The notes beneath the pieces were generated by a model. The model ran no database searches, was not told the origin of the DNA, and saw only the letters and a list, made by a program, of their open reading frames with translations. From DASQFQ01 sp963802905 (GTDB lineage: Bacteria; Actinomycetota; Thermoleophilia; Solirubrobacterales; Solirubrobacteraceae), in NCBI GenBank assembly GCA_963802905.1, contig CAWDKH010000008.1, forward strand, positions 186,001-250,000: a stretch of 64,000 bases of DNA. Reading direction: 5' to 3'. Positions 34,496 through 46,065 of this stretch are shown one piece after another; position 1 is the first letter of the stretch, and the number at the start of each line of letters is the position of its first letter. A program made the position numbers and the translations under genes.

Positions 34496-36206
34496 ATGCG
34501 ACGACTCGCCTTGCTCATCTCCTCTGTCCCGCTCGCCGTGCTGGCCGCGACGGCGCTGCCGACGCCGGCGGCTCATGCGCGGCGGACCAGATCTACTTCA
34601 CCCACGCCTACGCCGGCGCGCTGCGGGACGTCTTCCGCGCCAATCTGCGACGGGACGCAGCCCCGCGCCCGAGCGCTGCTGCCGTCGGGTACGGCAACGA
34701 CGATCGGGCTCCCCGCTGGGGCGCTGCGCAGTCGACACCGGCGCCAGGACCGGCCATCTACTGGGCGCACCTATCTGCCGGCCAACAAGATCGCCTACTG
34801 CCGGACCTCGGGCAACGGGCTCTGTCGGCGCCAACGCTGTGCCACCGGCGCCGCGACAGGTGAACGCAGCCCTATCGGGCGCGCTCGCTCGACCGCAGCG
34901 CGCCGGCAAGGTCTACTGGTCCAACTACAACGGCAACAAGATCTCGTAGGCGAACCTGAACGGAAGCGGCAGGCGGCGGACTTCAACACGCGGCACCGCG
35001 CACCGTCAGCGGCCCACTCCGGCGTGGCGATCGACACGCCCGACCGGCAAGATCTACTGGGCCAACTACGGCAGCACCAAGGTCTCCGTTCGCCAACCTG
35101 AACAGCACCGGCGGCGGCGACCTCAACATCACCGGTACCGCGGTCAACTACGCCGTCGGGGCATCACGATCGAGCTCGCCCAGGGCAGAAGGGATCTTCT
35201 GGGGCAACTTCCAGGACCAACGCGCTCGACTATCGCCAACCTCGCCGACGCGACACCGGCGGCGGCGATGCTCCTCGACGTTCGGCGCCACGCAGTGTCG
35301 GCGCCGATGCGCTGGCAGCGATCGACCCGGACACCGGCAGGATCTATGGGCGAACTGGAATGTCTACGTGGCCACCAGGCCAACGCCCGACCGCGGGATC
35401 TTCTCCGCCAAGAAGGACGGGAGCGGTCGGCGGCCCAGCCCTCTATCCGAGCCCGGGCGACGCCCAGATCGCCATGCCGACGGCCTGCTCAAGTCGCCGA
35501 AGGGCACCGGCGCGCCCGCGATCACCGGCGGGTCGCAGACGCCGGCGTCGCTGTCGTGCTCGCCGGGCGCCGTGGGGCGCGGACCTGCATCGGAGAGCAC
35601 CTCTACCGCTCGCCGAAGAGCTTCGAGTACTCGTGGACCCGCAATGGCGAGCCCGCAGGCTCGGGGTCCTCGCTGACGGCGAGCACGGCCGGCGACTACC
35701 GCTGCAACGGTGAAGGCCAAGAACTTCGCGGGTGACACCGTCGCAGACGGGCGCACCGTTCACCGTGAATCAGCCGCCCCGCCGCCGCCGCCAGCGCCCC
35801 GCCGCCGCCGCCGCCGCCCCCGCCGCCGCCGCGCATCACATCGACGACGAGCATCAACTCGCTCGCGTTCGCCGAAGTTCACGAAGCTCGTGAACCTCTC
35901 GGTCAAGAACCTGCCGGCCGGCTCGACGGTGGTGGTGACCTGCAAGACCAAGAAGAAGAAGCAGCAGAAGAAGGGCTGCCCCTACAAGAGCAAGCGCTTC
36001 ACCACGTCCGGCGCGCGCGCCAAGCTCAACCTGCGCAAGCCGTTCCGCAAGAAGAAGATCCCGGTCGGGACGAAGATCACCATCACGATCACCGCCCCCG
36101 GCTTCCTCGGCAAGAAGCATCACCTACACGATGCGGGCGCGCGAAGCTGCCCAAGTCGCGCGTGCAGTGCCTCAGCGCCAGCGGCAAGGCCGGCAGCTGC
36201 GCCTGA
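34496..36206 (+). pseudogene. Secreted YWTD-like beta-propeller protein, frame broken many times
   Basis: ATG 34496 (8 nt after TACGGT) begins a clear signal peptide (MRRLALLISSVPLAVLAATA). Beyond about 34575 the coding frame hops every 50-200 bp, but fragments in different frames are coherent: KVYWSNYNGNKIS, KIYWANYGSTKVS, FANLNSTGGGDLN (YWTD/NHL-like blades), then an Ig-like block (YSWTRNGEPAGSGSSL), a Pro/Ala linker, and a Lys-rich beta C-domain (TKFTKLVNLSVKNLPAGSTVVV) ending at TGA 36206. Ten or more indels would be needed. Either the gene is decayed, or this repetitive region was assembled badly. In related genomes such proteins would be surface-exposed. Confidence 0.55.
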
Positions 36207-36221
36207 CCTGACGCTGCTCCC

Positions 36222-36256
36222 GAGCGCCTCTTCCGCTACTCGCGGAAGGGGCGCTC
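36222..36256. terminator. Strong bidirectional hairpin
   Basis: GAGCGCCTCTTCCGC (36222-36236) pairs with GCGGAAGGGGCGCTC (36242-36256): 15 bp with one G-U and a 5-nt loop. It includes the stop of the Lrp/AsnC gene and follows the convergent propeller gene. Confidence 0.5.
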
Positions 36257-36676
36257 GAACAGCGTCGAGAGCACGATCTGCGTCTGCGTCCGGGTGATCC
36301 CGGGGCGGTCGCGGAGGCGCTCGAGCGTCTCCTCCAGGTGGGGCGTGTCGCGGGCGCGGACGTGGACGACCGCACTGGCCTCGCCCGCCACCGTGTAGGC
36401 CGCCTCGACCTCGGGGTGGTGCTCGACGGCGTCGCGCACCTCGGCGGCCGCCATGCGCCCCTCGCAGTACAGCGCCACGATCGCGTGGGTGCCCCAGCCG
36501 TAGCGGCCGGGGTCGACCTGCGCCGTGTAGCCGCGGATCACGCCGTCGGCCTCGAGCCGGTCGACGCGCCGCTTGACCGCCGGCGCGCTCAGCGACACCC
36601 GCAGCCCGATGCTCTGGAATGAGCGCCGCGCATCCTGACGGAGCAGCGCAACGATCTGCCGGTCGATGTCGTCCAT
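36236..36676 (-). CDS. Lrp/AsnC family transcriptional regulator
   Basis: A 146-residue regulator. The N-terminal HTH is DIDRQIVALLRQDARRSFQSIG...SAPAVKRRVDRLEADGVI, and the C-terminal RAM (effector) domain has AIVALYCEGRM and EAAYTVAGEASAVVHVRARDT. Proteins of this type sense amino acids. It is divergent from hppD-hmgA (75-bp spacer), so control of tyrosine/homogentisate catabolism is likely, with tyrosine or an intermediate as effector (inference). Confidence 0.93.
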   Translation of the reverse strand: MDDIDRQIVALLRQDARRSFQSIGLRVSLSAPAVKRRVDRLEADGVIRGYTAQVDPGRYGWGTHAIVALYCEGRMAAAEVRDAVEHHPEVEAAYTVAGEASAVVHVRARDTPHLEETLERLRDRPGITRTQTQIVLSTLFERPFRE

Positions 36677-36751
36677 ATCGCCGTGAAGATAGCCCTCCGC
36701 GCAACAACTCGCTATTGAGAGTGCCGCCGGAGAGGCGGATCATTGTCCCCT

Positions 36752-37870
36752 ATGAGCACGCAACCCGTCGTCGCACCGCACTCAACCCATGACTTCATGC
36801 CGCTCCACGGCATCGACCACGTCGAGCTCTGGGTCGGCAACGCCAAGCAGGCCGCCCACTACTACACCCGCGCCTTCGGCTTCCAGGAGATCGCCTACGC
36901 CGGCCTCGAGACCGGCCTGCGCGACCGCACCTCGCACGTCCTCAAGCAGGGGCGCATCCGGCTCGTCCTCACCGGCGCGCTGACCCCCGGCCACGAGATC
37001 GCCGAGCACCACGCCCGCCACGGCGACGGCGCGAAGGTGATCGCCCTCTCGGTCCCCGACGCCGCCTACGCCTACCGCGCCGCCGTCGAGCGCGGCGCGA
37101 TCGGCGTGCGCGAGCCGTGGGAGGAGACCGACGAGCACGGCACCGTGCGCTACTCCACCATCGAGGCCTACGGCGAGACCGTGCACACGTTCGTCGAGCG
37201 CAAGGACTACACCGGCCCGTTCCTCCCCGGCTACGAGGCCCGCGAGGACTCCACGCCCGACGCCGGCCTGCTCACGCTCGACCACATCGTCGGCAACGTC
37301 GAGCTCGGCCACATGAACACGTGGGTGAAGTTCTACGAGGACGTGTTCGGCATGAAGGAGATGCTGCACTTCTCCGACGAGGCGATCTCCACCGAGTACT
37401 CGGCGCTGATGTCAAAGGTCGTCACCGACGGCAACGGCCGCGTGAAGTTCCCGATCAACGAGCCCGCCGAAGGCAAGCGCAAGTCGCAGATCGACGAGTT
37501 CCTCGAGTTCTACGGCGGCCCCGGCGCCCAGCACCTCGCGGTCGCCACCCGCGACATCGTGCGCACGGTCACCGAGCTTCGCGAGCGCGGCGTCGAGTTC
37601 CTCACCATCCCGTCCGCCTATTACGACGACGTGCCCGAGCGCATCGGCGAGATCGAGGAGTCGCTCGAGGACATCAAGCGCCTCGGCATCCTCGTCGACC
37701 GCGACGACGAGGGCTACATGCTGCAGATCTTCACGAAGCCGATCGGCGATCGCCCGACGATGTTCTTCGAGGTGATCGAGCGCCACGGCGCGCGCGGCTT
37801 CGGCGAGGGCAACTTCAAGGCGCTCTTCGAAGCGATCGAGCGCGAGCAGGACCGAAGGGGGAATCTCTGA
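36752..37870 (+). CDS. hppD: 4-hydroxyphenylpyruvate dioxygenase
   Basis: A 372-residue Fe(II) enzyme converting 4-hydroxyphenylpyruvate to homogentisate, the second step of tyrosine breakdown. The two vicinal-oxygen-chelate repeats are clear: GIDHVELWVGNAKQAAHYY and LDHIVGNVELGHMNTWVKFY. Iron ligands appear to be the His of LDHIVGN, the His of QHLAVAT and the Glu of FFEVIER. The C-terminus GFGEGNFKALFEAIEREQ matches the helix that closes the active site. ATG 36752 is preferred to TTG 36743. It overlaps hmgA by one base (TGATG). Confidence 0.97.
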   Translation: MSTQPVVAPHSTHDFMPLHGIDHVELWVGNAKQAAHYYTRAFGFQEIAYAGLETGLRDRTSHVLKQGRIRLVLTGALTPGHEIAEHHARHGDGAKVIALSVPDAAYAYRAAVERGAIGVREPWEETDEHGTVRYSTIEAYGETVHTFVERKDYTGPFLPGYEAREDSTPDAGLLTLDHIVGNVELGHMNTWVKFYEDVFGMKEMLHFSDEAISTEYSALMSKVVTDGNGRVKFPINEPAEGKRKSQIDEFLEFYGGPGAQHLAVATRDIVRTVTELRERGVEFLTIPSAYYDDVPERIGEIEESLEDIKRLGILVDRDDEGYMLQIFTKPIGDRPTMFFEVIERHGARGFGEGNFKALFEAIEREQDRRGNL

Positions 37871-39048
37871 TGCGGTACGCCAGCCTCGGCGACATCCCGG
37901 CCAAGCGGCACGTCCAGTTCCGCGAGAACGGCACGCTGCTGGTCGAGGAGGTCCTCGGCTTCGAGGGCTTCTCCGGCAACGAGTCGATCCTCTACCACCT
38001 CTGGAGCCCCTGCCGGGTCAAGGAGGTCGGCGAGTTCGAGCCGATCGTGCGCGAGGAGTGGGTGCCGGAGACGCACGTTCACCGGCTCACCAACACGCTC
38101 GACCTCGAGCCGATGGGCGACCCGGTGATGGGCCGCCGCATCCTCCAGTTCAACAACGACGTCGAGATCGGCATCTGCATCCCGGAGACCGAGGCGGAGT
38201 ACTTCTTCCGCGACGGCGAGGGCGACGAGGTCGTCTTCGTCCACGAGGGCGGCGGCGTGCTGGAGACGATCTTCGGCTCGCTGGAGTTCCGCAAGCACGA
38301 CTACGTCGTGATCCCGCGCGGCACGACCTACCGCTTCCGCTTCGACGGCCCGCAGCGCTGGCTGACCTTCTACACGCCGGGCGAGATCGAGACGCCGAAC
38401 CGCTACCGCAACCGCTACGGCCAGCTGCTCGAGCACGCGCCGTTCTCGCACCGCGACTTCCACCCGCCGTCCGGGCTGGAGACCCACCGCGACCGCGGCG
38501 AGTTCGACCTCAAGGTGCGCGTGCGCAGCGGCTACCAGGACTACGTCCTCGACTACCACCCGTTCGACGTCGTCGGCTGGGACGGCTACGTCTACCCGTA
38601 CACGTTCAACATCGACGACTTCGAGCCCAAGGCGGGCCGGCTGCACCAGCCGCCGCCGGCGCACCAGACGTTCCAGGGCCCGAACTTCGTCATCTGCTCG
38701 TTCTGCCCGCGGATGCTCGACTGGGACGAGAACGCGATCGCGCTCCCGTACCACCACTCGAACGTGCAGTCGGAGGAGATGATCTATTACGTCGACGGGC
38801 AGTTCGGCTCCCGCAAGGGCGTCGACATCGGCGCGATCACGCTGCACCCGTCGGGGCTGCCGCACGGCCCGCAGCCGGGGCTGGTGGAGAAGTCGCTCGG
38901 CGTCACGAAGACCGAGGAGCTTGCGGTCATGTGCGACACGTTCAAGCCGCTCAAGCTGACGCCGCTGTCGCGCGACCTCGACGATCCGGCCTACGCGCTC
39001 TCCTGGTACGAGGAAGACGCGGACCGGACGCCGACGACGATACCGTAA
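37870..39048 (+). CDS. hmgA: Homogentisate 1,2-dioxygenase
   Basis: A 392-residue ring-cleaving dioxygenase turning homogentisate to maleylacetoacetate. AAGGGGGA upstream gives a good ribosome site although the start overlaps the hppD stop. Iron ligands fit the H-x5-E pattern of ALPYHHSNVQSEEMIYY and the His of PSGLPHGP. The first 130 residues form the cupin-like N-domain (GFEGFSGNESILYHLW). No maleylacetoacetate isomerase or fumarylacetoacetase follows in this window; the next gene is an unrelated ATPase, after a hairpin. Confidence 0.95.
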   Translation: MRYASLGDIPAKRHVQFRENGTLLVEEVLGFEGFSGNESILYHLWSPCRVKEVGEFEPIVREEWVPETHVHRLTNTLDLEPMGDPVMGRRILQFNNDVEIGICIPETEAEYFFRDGEGDEVVFVHEGGGVLETIFGSLEFRKHDYVVIPRGTTYRFRFDGPQRWLTFYTPGEIETPNRYRNRYGQLLEHAPFSHRDFHPPSGLETHRDRGEFDLKVRVRSGYQDYVLDYHPFDVVGWDGYVYPYTFNIDDFEPKAGRLHQPPPAHQTFQGPNFVICSFCPRMLDWDENAIALPYHHSNVQSEEMIYYVDGQFGSRKGVDIGAITLHPSGLPHGPQPGLVEKSLGVTKTEELAVMCDTFKPLKLTPLSRDLDDPAYALSWYEEDADRTPTTIP

Positions 39049-39051
39049 CCG

Positions 39052-39102
39052 CAATTCCTCCCGCCTACGTCGCGGGGCACTGAGCCGCTGGGCGAGGAAT
39101 TG
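39052..39102 (+). terminator. Hairpin after hmgA
   Basis: CAATTCCTC (39052-39060) and GAGGAATTG (39094-39102) pair perfectly, with partial extension inward (CCGCC/GGCG). It lies 4 bp after the hmgA stop and before the ATPase promoter. Confidence 0.5.
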
Positions 39103-39107
39103 TGGCC

Positions 39108-39142
39108 GTTACGCAGGTCTGCGTTACGCTGACCTGCGTGAC
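39108..39142 (+). promoter_or_regulatory. Palindrome enclosing the leaderless -10 of the ATPase gene
   Basis: GTTACGCAGGTC (39108-39119) and GACCTGCGTGAC (39131-39142) pair with one mismatch; the loop holds TACGCT (39125-39130), 7 nt before GTG 39138. The right arm includes the start codon, so a bound protein would block initiation. Confidence 0.55.
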
Positions 39143-40283
39143 CGACGTCAACCCCTTCCAGTTCGGCGCGCTCGCGCTCGACGAGGCCTTCACGGATCGC
39201 GAGGACGAGATCGCCGAGCTGCGGGCCGACGTCCGCAACGGGCAGGACGTCGTGGTCTTCGCGCCGCGGCGCTACGGCAAGTCCTCGCTGGTGTGGCGCG
39301 CGACGCAGGAGCTGGCGCGCGACCGCGTGCTGGTGGCGAGCGTCGACCTCATGACCACGCCGACGCCGGCCAAGCTGGCCGAGAAGCTCGCGCGCGCGAT
39401 CCACGACGACATCGCCTCGCCGCTGCTGCGCGTCCGCGAGCGGCTGCGGATCTTCGGCGATCTCAAGGTGACGCCGACGATCACCGTCGACCCCGAGTCG
39501 GGCGCGCCCGCGTTCTCGTTCTCGGTCACCGAGCGGCCCGAGGACATCGACGCGACGATCGAGCGCCTGCTCGAGCTGCCCGCGCAGCTCGGCGCCGACC
39601 GCAAGCGCCAGGTCGCGCTCGTGCTCGACGAGTTCCAGGAGGTCGTCGACATCGACCCGAAGCTGCCGCGGCTGATGCGCGCGGTGTTCCAGACGCAGCC
39701 CGAGGTCGGTCACGTCTACCTCGGCTCCAAGCGCCACATGATGCGGCGGATCTTCAGCGACGAGAACGAGCCGTTCTGGCGCAGCGCGAAGCAGATGGAG
39801 CTCGGCGTGATCGAGCCGCAGAAGTTCGGTCCGTTCATCGCGCGCCAGTTCGAGCGCACGGGCCGCTTCGTCTCCGACGAGGCGGTCGCGACGATCCTCG
39901 AGGCAACCGGCGGCCATCCCTATGCGACGCAGGAGCTCTGCTACTTCGCGTGGCAGGAGGTCGGGCCGGAGGAGCGCGCGGAGGCGGCCGACATCGAGGC
40001 GGCGCTGGCGCGCGTCCTGAACTCCGAGCACGCCCACTTCTCGCTGCTGTGGGAGCGCGCGTCGGCCGTCCAGCGGCTGCTGCTGGCCGAGCTGGCGCGC
40101 GAGCCGGGGCGGCCGCTGTCGGGCGACTATCGCAACCGCCACAACCTCCCGGGGCCCTCGACGGTGCAGCGCGCGGTCGAGGCGCTCGAGCGCGCGGAGC
40201 TCGTCGCGCGCGACCACGGGCTCGTGCGGATCGTCGAGCCGTTCCTCACCGCCTGGCTGCTGCGTGATATGAGGGTGCCGTGA
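39138..40283 (+). CDS. P-loop ATPase of the archaeal-type AAA (ATPase_2) family
   Basis: A 381-residue protein. Walker A reads FAPRRYGKSSL and Walker B VALVLDEFQEV; GSKRHMM and the Arg-rich sensor segment follow. The C-terminal roughly 100 residues (LLLAELAREPGRPL...STVQRAVEALERAELVARDHG) are a winged helix. This is the architecture of ATPase_2 STAND-like proteins widespread in archaea and actinobacteria, of unknown role and often linked to DNA binding or toxin-like modules. It overlaps the dehydrogenase start by GTGA. The palindromic promoter suggests self-regulation. Confidence 0.85.
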   Translation: MTDVNPFQFGALALDEAFTDREDEIAELRADVRNGQDVVVFAPRRYGKSSLVWRATQELARDRVLVASVDLMTTPTPAKLAEKLARAIHDDIASPLLRVRERLRIFGDLKVTPTITVDPESGAPAFSFSVTERPEDIDATIERLLELPAQLGADRKRQVALVLDEFQEVVDIDPKLPRLMRAVFQTQPEVGHVYLGSKRHMMRRIFSDENEPFWRSAKQMELGVIEPQKFGPFIARQFERTGRFVSDEAVATILEATGGHPYATQELCYFAWQEVGPEERAEAADIEAALARVLNSEHAHFSLLWERASAVQRLLLAELAREPGRPLSGDYRNRHNLPGPSTVQRAVEALERAELVARDHGLVRIVEPFLTAWLLRDMRVP

Positions 40284-41264
40284 GCGGGTTCACCTGGCGC
40301 GACGGCGAGCGCACGATCCGATACGGGCGCGGCGTGATCGCCGAGGCGGTCGACGTGCTCGGCGGCGAGGGCTACGCGCTGCTGACCACCGAGCGCGCCG
40401 CGGCGATGGCGCCCGGCGTGGTCGAGGCGGCGGCCGGCGTGCACATGCTCGGCGACGGCTACGTCGACGAGCTCTCCGGCGATCTGCTGGGCGCGGTGGC
40501 GCGCGAGCGGATCGTCGCGCTCGGCGGCGGCCGGGTCGTCGACACCGCGAAGGCGCTGGCGGCCGCGTCGGGCGGCACGCAGGTGGCGATGGCGGTGCCG
40601 ACGACGCTGTCGGGCGCCGAGATGACGCGGATCCACCGCCGGGCGCGCGGCTCCGACCAGCGCGCGCCGACCGTGCGCCCGCGCGTGGTCGTCAACGATC
40701 CCGAGCTGTCGGCCTCGCAGCCGCTCGCCGCGCTCGCGGCGAGCGCGCTCAACGCGCTGAGCCACGCAGTCGAGGGGCCGTGCACGCCGCTCGCCAACCC
40801 GGTGGCGACGCTCGCCGCCCACGACGGGGCGCGGCTGCTCGCGCGCTCGCTGTCCGACGCGCCGGACCGCGACGGCCTCGCGCTCGGCGCGCTGCTGGCC
40901 GGCTACGTGATCGACTCGACCGGCTACGGGCTGCACCACGTCCTCTCGCAGACCCTGGTGCGGTTGGCCGGCGCCGGGCACGGGCAGGCCAACGCCGTGC
41001 TGCTCTGCCACACGATCGGAGCGCTGGCCTGGCGCTTCCCGGAGCGCATCGACGCGCTCGGCGTCGCGCTCGACGGCCGACCCCGCTGACGTCGCGGCGC
41101 GCATGTGCCGGCTCGTGGGCGCCGAGCGGCTGCGCGACATCGGCGTCAGCCACGACGTGCTCGCCGAGTGCGCGGACGCGGCGGCCGAGCGGCCCGAGCT
41201 CGACCTCACCCCACCGCGCGCCGACCGGGCCGAGCTGCTGGCACTCTACGAGGGGGCATGGTGA
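40280..41264 (+). CDS. Iron-containing alcohol dehydrogenase-like enzyme (maleylacetate reductase-like), frame broken near 41077
   Basis: GTG 40280 overlaps the ATPase stop. IVALGGGRVVDTAKALAA is the NAD loop, VPTTLSGAEMTRIHR and LSHAVEG and HHVLSQTLVRLAGAGHGQANAV carry metal-ligand His residues. One extra C near 41077 ends the first frame at 41089; the next frame continues DVAARMCRLVGAERLRDIGV to TGA 41264. The pattern is closest to maleylacetate reductase or a glycerol dehydrogenase-type enzyme; in the vicinity of hmgA the former is tempting, but homogentisate breakdown does not use maleylacetate reductase, so I leave it open. Confidence 0.72.
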
Positions 41265-42675
41265 ACGACGGACTGAAGGCCGCCGAGAAGAAGATGCGCG
41301 ACGCGGGCGTGCCCGACGACGCGATCGCCACGTTCGCGCACTACTACGAGCAGCTCGAGTCGGGCGAGACCGGGATGCTCGCCGACGACGACCTCGACCA
41401 GCTCTCCGACGTCCCCTCGTACGACGACCTGCCCGACGAGCCGGACCGCGAGGCGCTCGACAAGGCCGTGATCGTCAAGCTCAACGGCGGGCTCGGGACC
41501 AGCATGGGCATGGAGCAGGCCAAGTCGCTGCTCCAGGTCAAGGACGGCAAGACCTTCCTCGACATCATCGCCGGGCAGGTGCTCGAGCTGCGCCGCGCAC
41601 ACGACGCTCGGCTGCCGCTCGTGCTCATGAACTCGTTCTACACGCGCGACGACACGCTGGCGGCGCTGGCCGAGCACCCCGAGCTCGAGTCGGACATCCC
41701 CGCGGACTTCGTGCAGAACAAGGAGCCGAAGATCACGGTCGAGGACCGCGTCCCGATCGAGTGGCCCGACGACCCCGACCTCGAGTGGTGCCCGCCTGGG
41801 CACGGCGACGTCTACACGGCGCTGAAGACCTCGGGGACGCTGGACGCGCTGCTCGAGCGCGGCTACGAGTACGCGTTCATCTCGAACTCCGACAACCTCG
41901 GCGCGGTGCTCGACCCGCGCGTGCTGACCTGGTTCGCGGCCGAGGGGCTGCCGTTCGTGATGGAGGTGTGCGAGAAGACGCCGGCGGACCGCAAGGGCGG
42001 CCATCCGGCGGTGCTGAAGGAGACCGGGCGGCTGGTGCTGCGCGAGACCGCGCAGACGCCGGAGGAGGACCTCGAGCGCTTCGGCGACATCGACACCTGG
42101 AAGTACTTCAACACCAACAACCTGTGGGTGAACCTGCGGGCGCTGGCCAACGTGCTCGAGGAGAACGACGGCGTGCTCGGGCTGCCGATGATCGTCAACA
42201 AGAAGACCGTCGACCCGGGCGACAAGTCGACGCCCGAGGTGTTCCAGCTCGAGACCGCGATGGGCGCGGCGGTGGGCGTCTTCGAGGGCGCGCGGACGCT
42301 GGTCGTGCCGCGCACGCGCTTCGCCCCGGTGAAGACCACGAGCGACCTGCTCGTGCTGCGCTCCGACGCCTACGTGCTGACCGACGACCTCCGCGTCGAG
42401 CCGTCACCCGACCTCAGCGACGGGCTGCCGCTGGTCGAGCTCGACTCCGACTACTACAAGCTGCTGCGCGACTTCGACGCGCGCTTCCCGGCCGGCCCGC
42501 CGTCGCTGGTGGCCGCGAAGAAGCTCGCGGTCGAGGGCGACGTCAAGTTCGGCGCGCGACGTCGTCGTCCGCGGCGAGGTCGGTCAGCAACGACCGCGCT
42601 GCCGGCGGGGTCGGCGTCGAAGCGGTCACCGTCGACCAGCTGGTCATCGAGGACGGCGCGGTGCTGGAGGGCTAG
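41258..42675 (+). CDS. UTP-glucose-1-phosphate uridylyltransferase, eukaryotic (UDPGP) type, frame broken near 42558 and 42585
   Basis: ATG 41258 overlaps the preceding stop; GAGGGGGC precedes it. The protein (about 471 residues if repaired) has VIVKLNGGLGTSMGMEQAKSLL (nucleotide loop), LVLMNSFYTRDDTL, PPGHGDVYTAL, FISNSDNLGAVLD and the KGGHPAVLKETGR sugar site. This is the UGP2/UDPGP fold found in eukaryotes and some bacteria, distinct from bacterial GalU. The final 40 codons need two single-base corrections; the C-terminal beta-helix (VTVDQLVIEDGAVLEG) is then intact. UDP-glucose would feed the glycan genes of this window. Its TAG shares CTAG with the secG stop. Confidence 0.82.
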
Positions 42676-42896
42676 ACCTTCAGCAGCGCGAACGTGTTCA
42701 GCACGAACAGGATCGCGAACACGACGGTCCAGCGATCGAGGTTGCGCTCCATCAGCGAGCCGCCGACGCTGCTGCCACCGCCCGTGCCGACGCCGAAGGC
42801 GCCCGACATGCCGGCGTCCTTCCCCGAGTGCAAGAGCACGAGGAAGATCAGCCCGACGGCGATGAAGACCTGGAGAACGGAGAGCACGGTGTACAT
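42672..42896 (-). CDS. secG: Preprotein translocase subunit SecG
   Basis: A 74-residue protein with two hydrophobic segments (about 1-24 and 53-72). The loop KDAGMSGAFGVGTGGGSSVG is the SecG hallmark (G-[AM]-S...GFG...). It is part of the SecYEG channel. Here it stands next to a UDP-glucose pyrophosphorylase rather than to tpiA-pgk-gap, the common arrangement in actinobacteria. Confidence 0.95.
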   Translation of the reverse strand: MYTVLSVLQVFIAVGLIFLVLLHSGKDAGMSGAFGVGTGGGSSVGGSLMERNLDRWTVVFAILFVLNTFALLKV

Positions 42897-42935
42897 GCGC
42901 CCCCCAGGATACCGACGCCGGGCTGAACCCCTGGG

Positions 42936-43565
42936 CTACGGCTTCTGCCGGCCCTTGCCCTCCCCCTTCTCAGCCTTCTTCTCGTGGCCGCGCGCCACGC
43001 GCTTGCCGCGGTCGCCCTTCTCGGGCTTTGCCTTCGGCTCGTGCTTCTTGCCGTGCTTCTCGCCCTTCTTGCCCTTCTTGCCGTGGCCGCGGTGGCCCTT
43101 GCGGTCGAGCTTGGCGCACGCGACGACCTGGTCGCCGTCGGACACGAGGACGAAGTAGCGCTTCTTGCGGTCGGTCTTGAAGGTCTTGGACTTCTGCTTC
43201 GCGTTCAGGTTCCCGCGCTTGTTGGTCTTCTTCGACTTCGGCGCGAAGGCGGTCTCCTGCGTCCCGCCCGAGGCGCCCTCGCGGCAGCGCGAAGTGCCCT
43301 TGGGCACGCTGTAGAGCGCGAACGTGTAGAGCGTCTTGGGCGCGAGCTTGCGCAGGTGCACGCTCAGCTTGTCGCGCTTGCGGTTGTCGACCAGCTGCGC
43401 CTTGCCGAACTTCTTGAACGTGTAGGCGCCATCAGCGCCGACGGCCTTGAAGGAGCCCTTCAGGACGGTGGTCTTGTGGTGCTTGTGGGGTGCTTGCGCC
43501 ATCGCCGCGCTCGGCAACACGAGCGCGAGGGACAGCAGCAGGAGGACTGCGGAGATCTTCTTCAT
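42936..43565 (-). CDS. Secreted Lys-rich beta-domain protein, unknown function
   Basis: A 209-residue protein. The signal peptide is MKKISAVLLLLSLALVLPSAAMA. Residues about 30-145 form a strand-rich domain (TVLKGSFKAVGADGAYTF...LAPKTLYTFALYSVPKG) that recalls beta-sandwich proteins of this lineage. The last 60 residues are a low-complexity run of Lys, Gly, His and Glu. The cationic tail suggests electrostatic binding to cell-wall polymers or DNA outside the cell. Not recognised in any named family. Confidence 0.7.
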   Translation of the reverse strand: MKKISAVLLLLSLALVLPSAAMAQAPHKHHKTTVLKGSFKAVGADGAYTFKKFGKAQLVDNRKRDKLSVHLRKLAPKTLYTFALYSVPKGTSRCREGASGGTQETAFAPKSKKTNKRGNLNAKQKSKTFKTDRKKRYFVLVSDGDQVVACAKLDRKGHRGHGKKGKKGEKHGKKHEPKAKPEKGDRGKRVARGHEKKAEKGEGKGRQKP

Positions 43566-43606
43566 GCTCGATTCAACGCACCGTCTTCGCGGTGGTTGGA
43601 GAGTTC

Positions 43607-43876
43607 CTAGAGCGCGTCGAGCCGCCGCAGGAGCTCGATCGCCTCGGCGCGCAGCGCGCGGTCCTGCGCCCGCCAGTCCTCCTCGGACAGCTTGCCGGTG
43701 CGGTAGTCGAGCTCGGCGTCGCGGATCTCGGCGTACTTGGCCTCCTTGGCCGCCTCGAGCGCGTCGCGCTGGGCGGACTCCGAGGCCTCCGCAGCCGCCG
43801 CGTGGCCGCGCCGCAGCGGGGCCGCGACCACGAGCACGACCACCGCGAAGACCAGCAGCACCAGCACGACGTCCAA
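43607..43876 (-). CDS. Small membrane-anchored protein next to ccmF (CcmI-like region)
   Basis: An 89-residue protein from a TTG start (43876), one base after the ccmF stop TAG (43880-43878). One N-terminal membrane helix (VVLVLLVFAVVVLVVAAPL) is followed by a soluble acidic coiled-coil-like stretch (AKEAKYAEIRDAELDYRTGKLSEEDWRAQDRALR). Position and the Lys/Glu-rich DAELDYRTGKLSEEDW pattern recall the N-terminal part of CcmI-like cytochrome c maturation factors. It is likely part of the ccmF-ccmE operon. Confidence 0.75.
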   Translation of the reverse strand: MDVVLVLLVFAVVVLVVAAPLRRGHAAAAEASESAQRDALEAAKEAKYAEIRDAELDYRTGKLSEEDWRAQDRALRAEAIELLRRLDAL

Positions 43877-43877
43877 G

Positions 43878-46061
<2,184 letters not shown>

Positions 46062-46065
46062 GGGC

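Noticed and set aside
35785..35835. CCG trinucleotide run as a microsatellite
   Set aside because: Most simply the Pro/Ala linker of the frame-broken propeller protein.
36743..36745. TTG as hppD start
   Set aside because: ATG 36752 is in frame, three codons later, and gives the usual N-terminus.
40280..41264. Assignment as maleylacetate reductase working with hmgA
   Set aside because: Homogentisate breakdown proceeds through maleylacetoacetate isomerase and fumarylacetoacetase, and a terminator hairpin plus an unrelated ATPase separates the genes.
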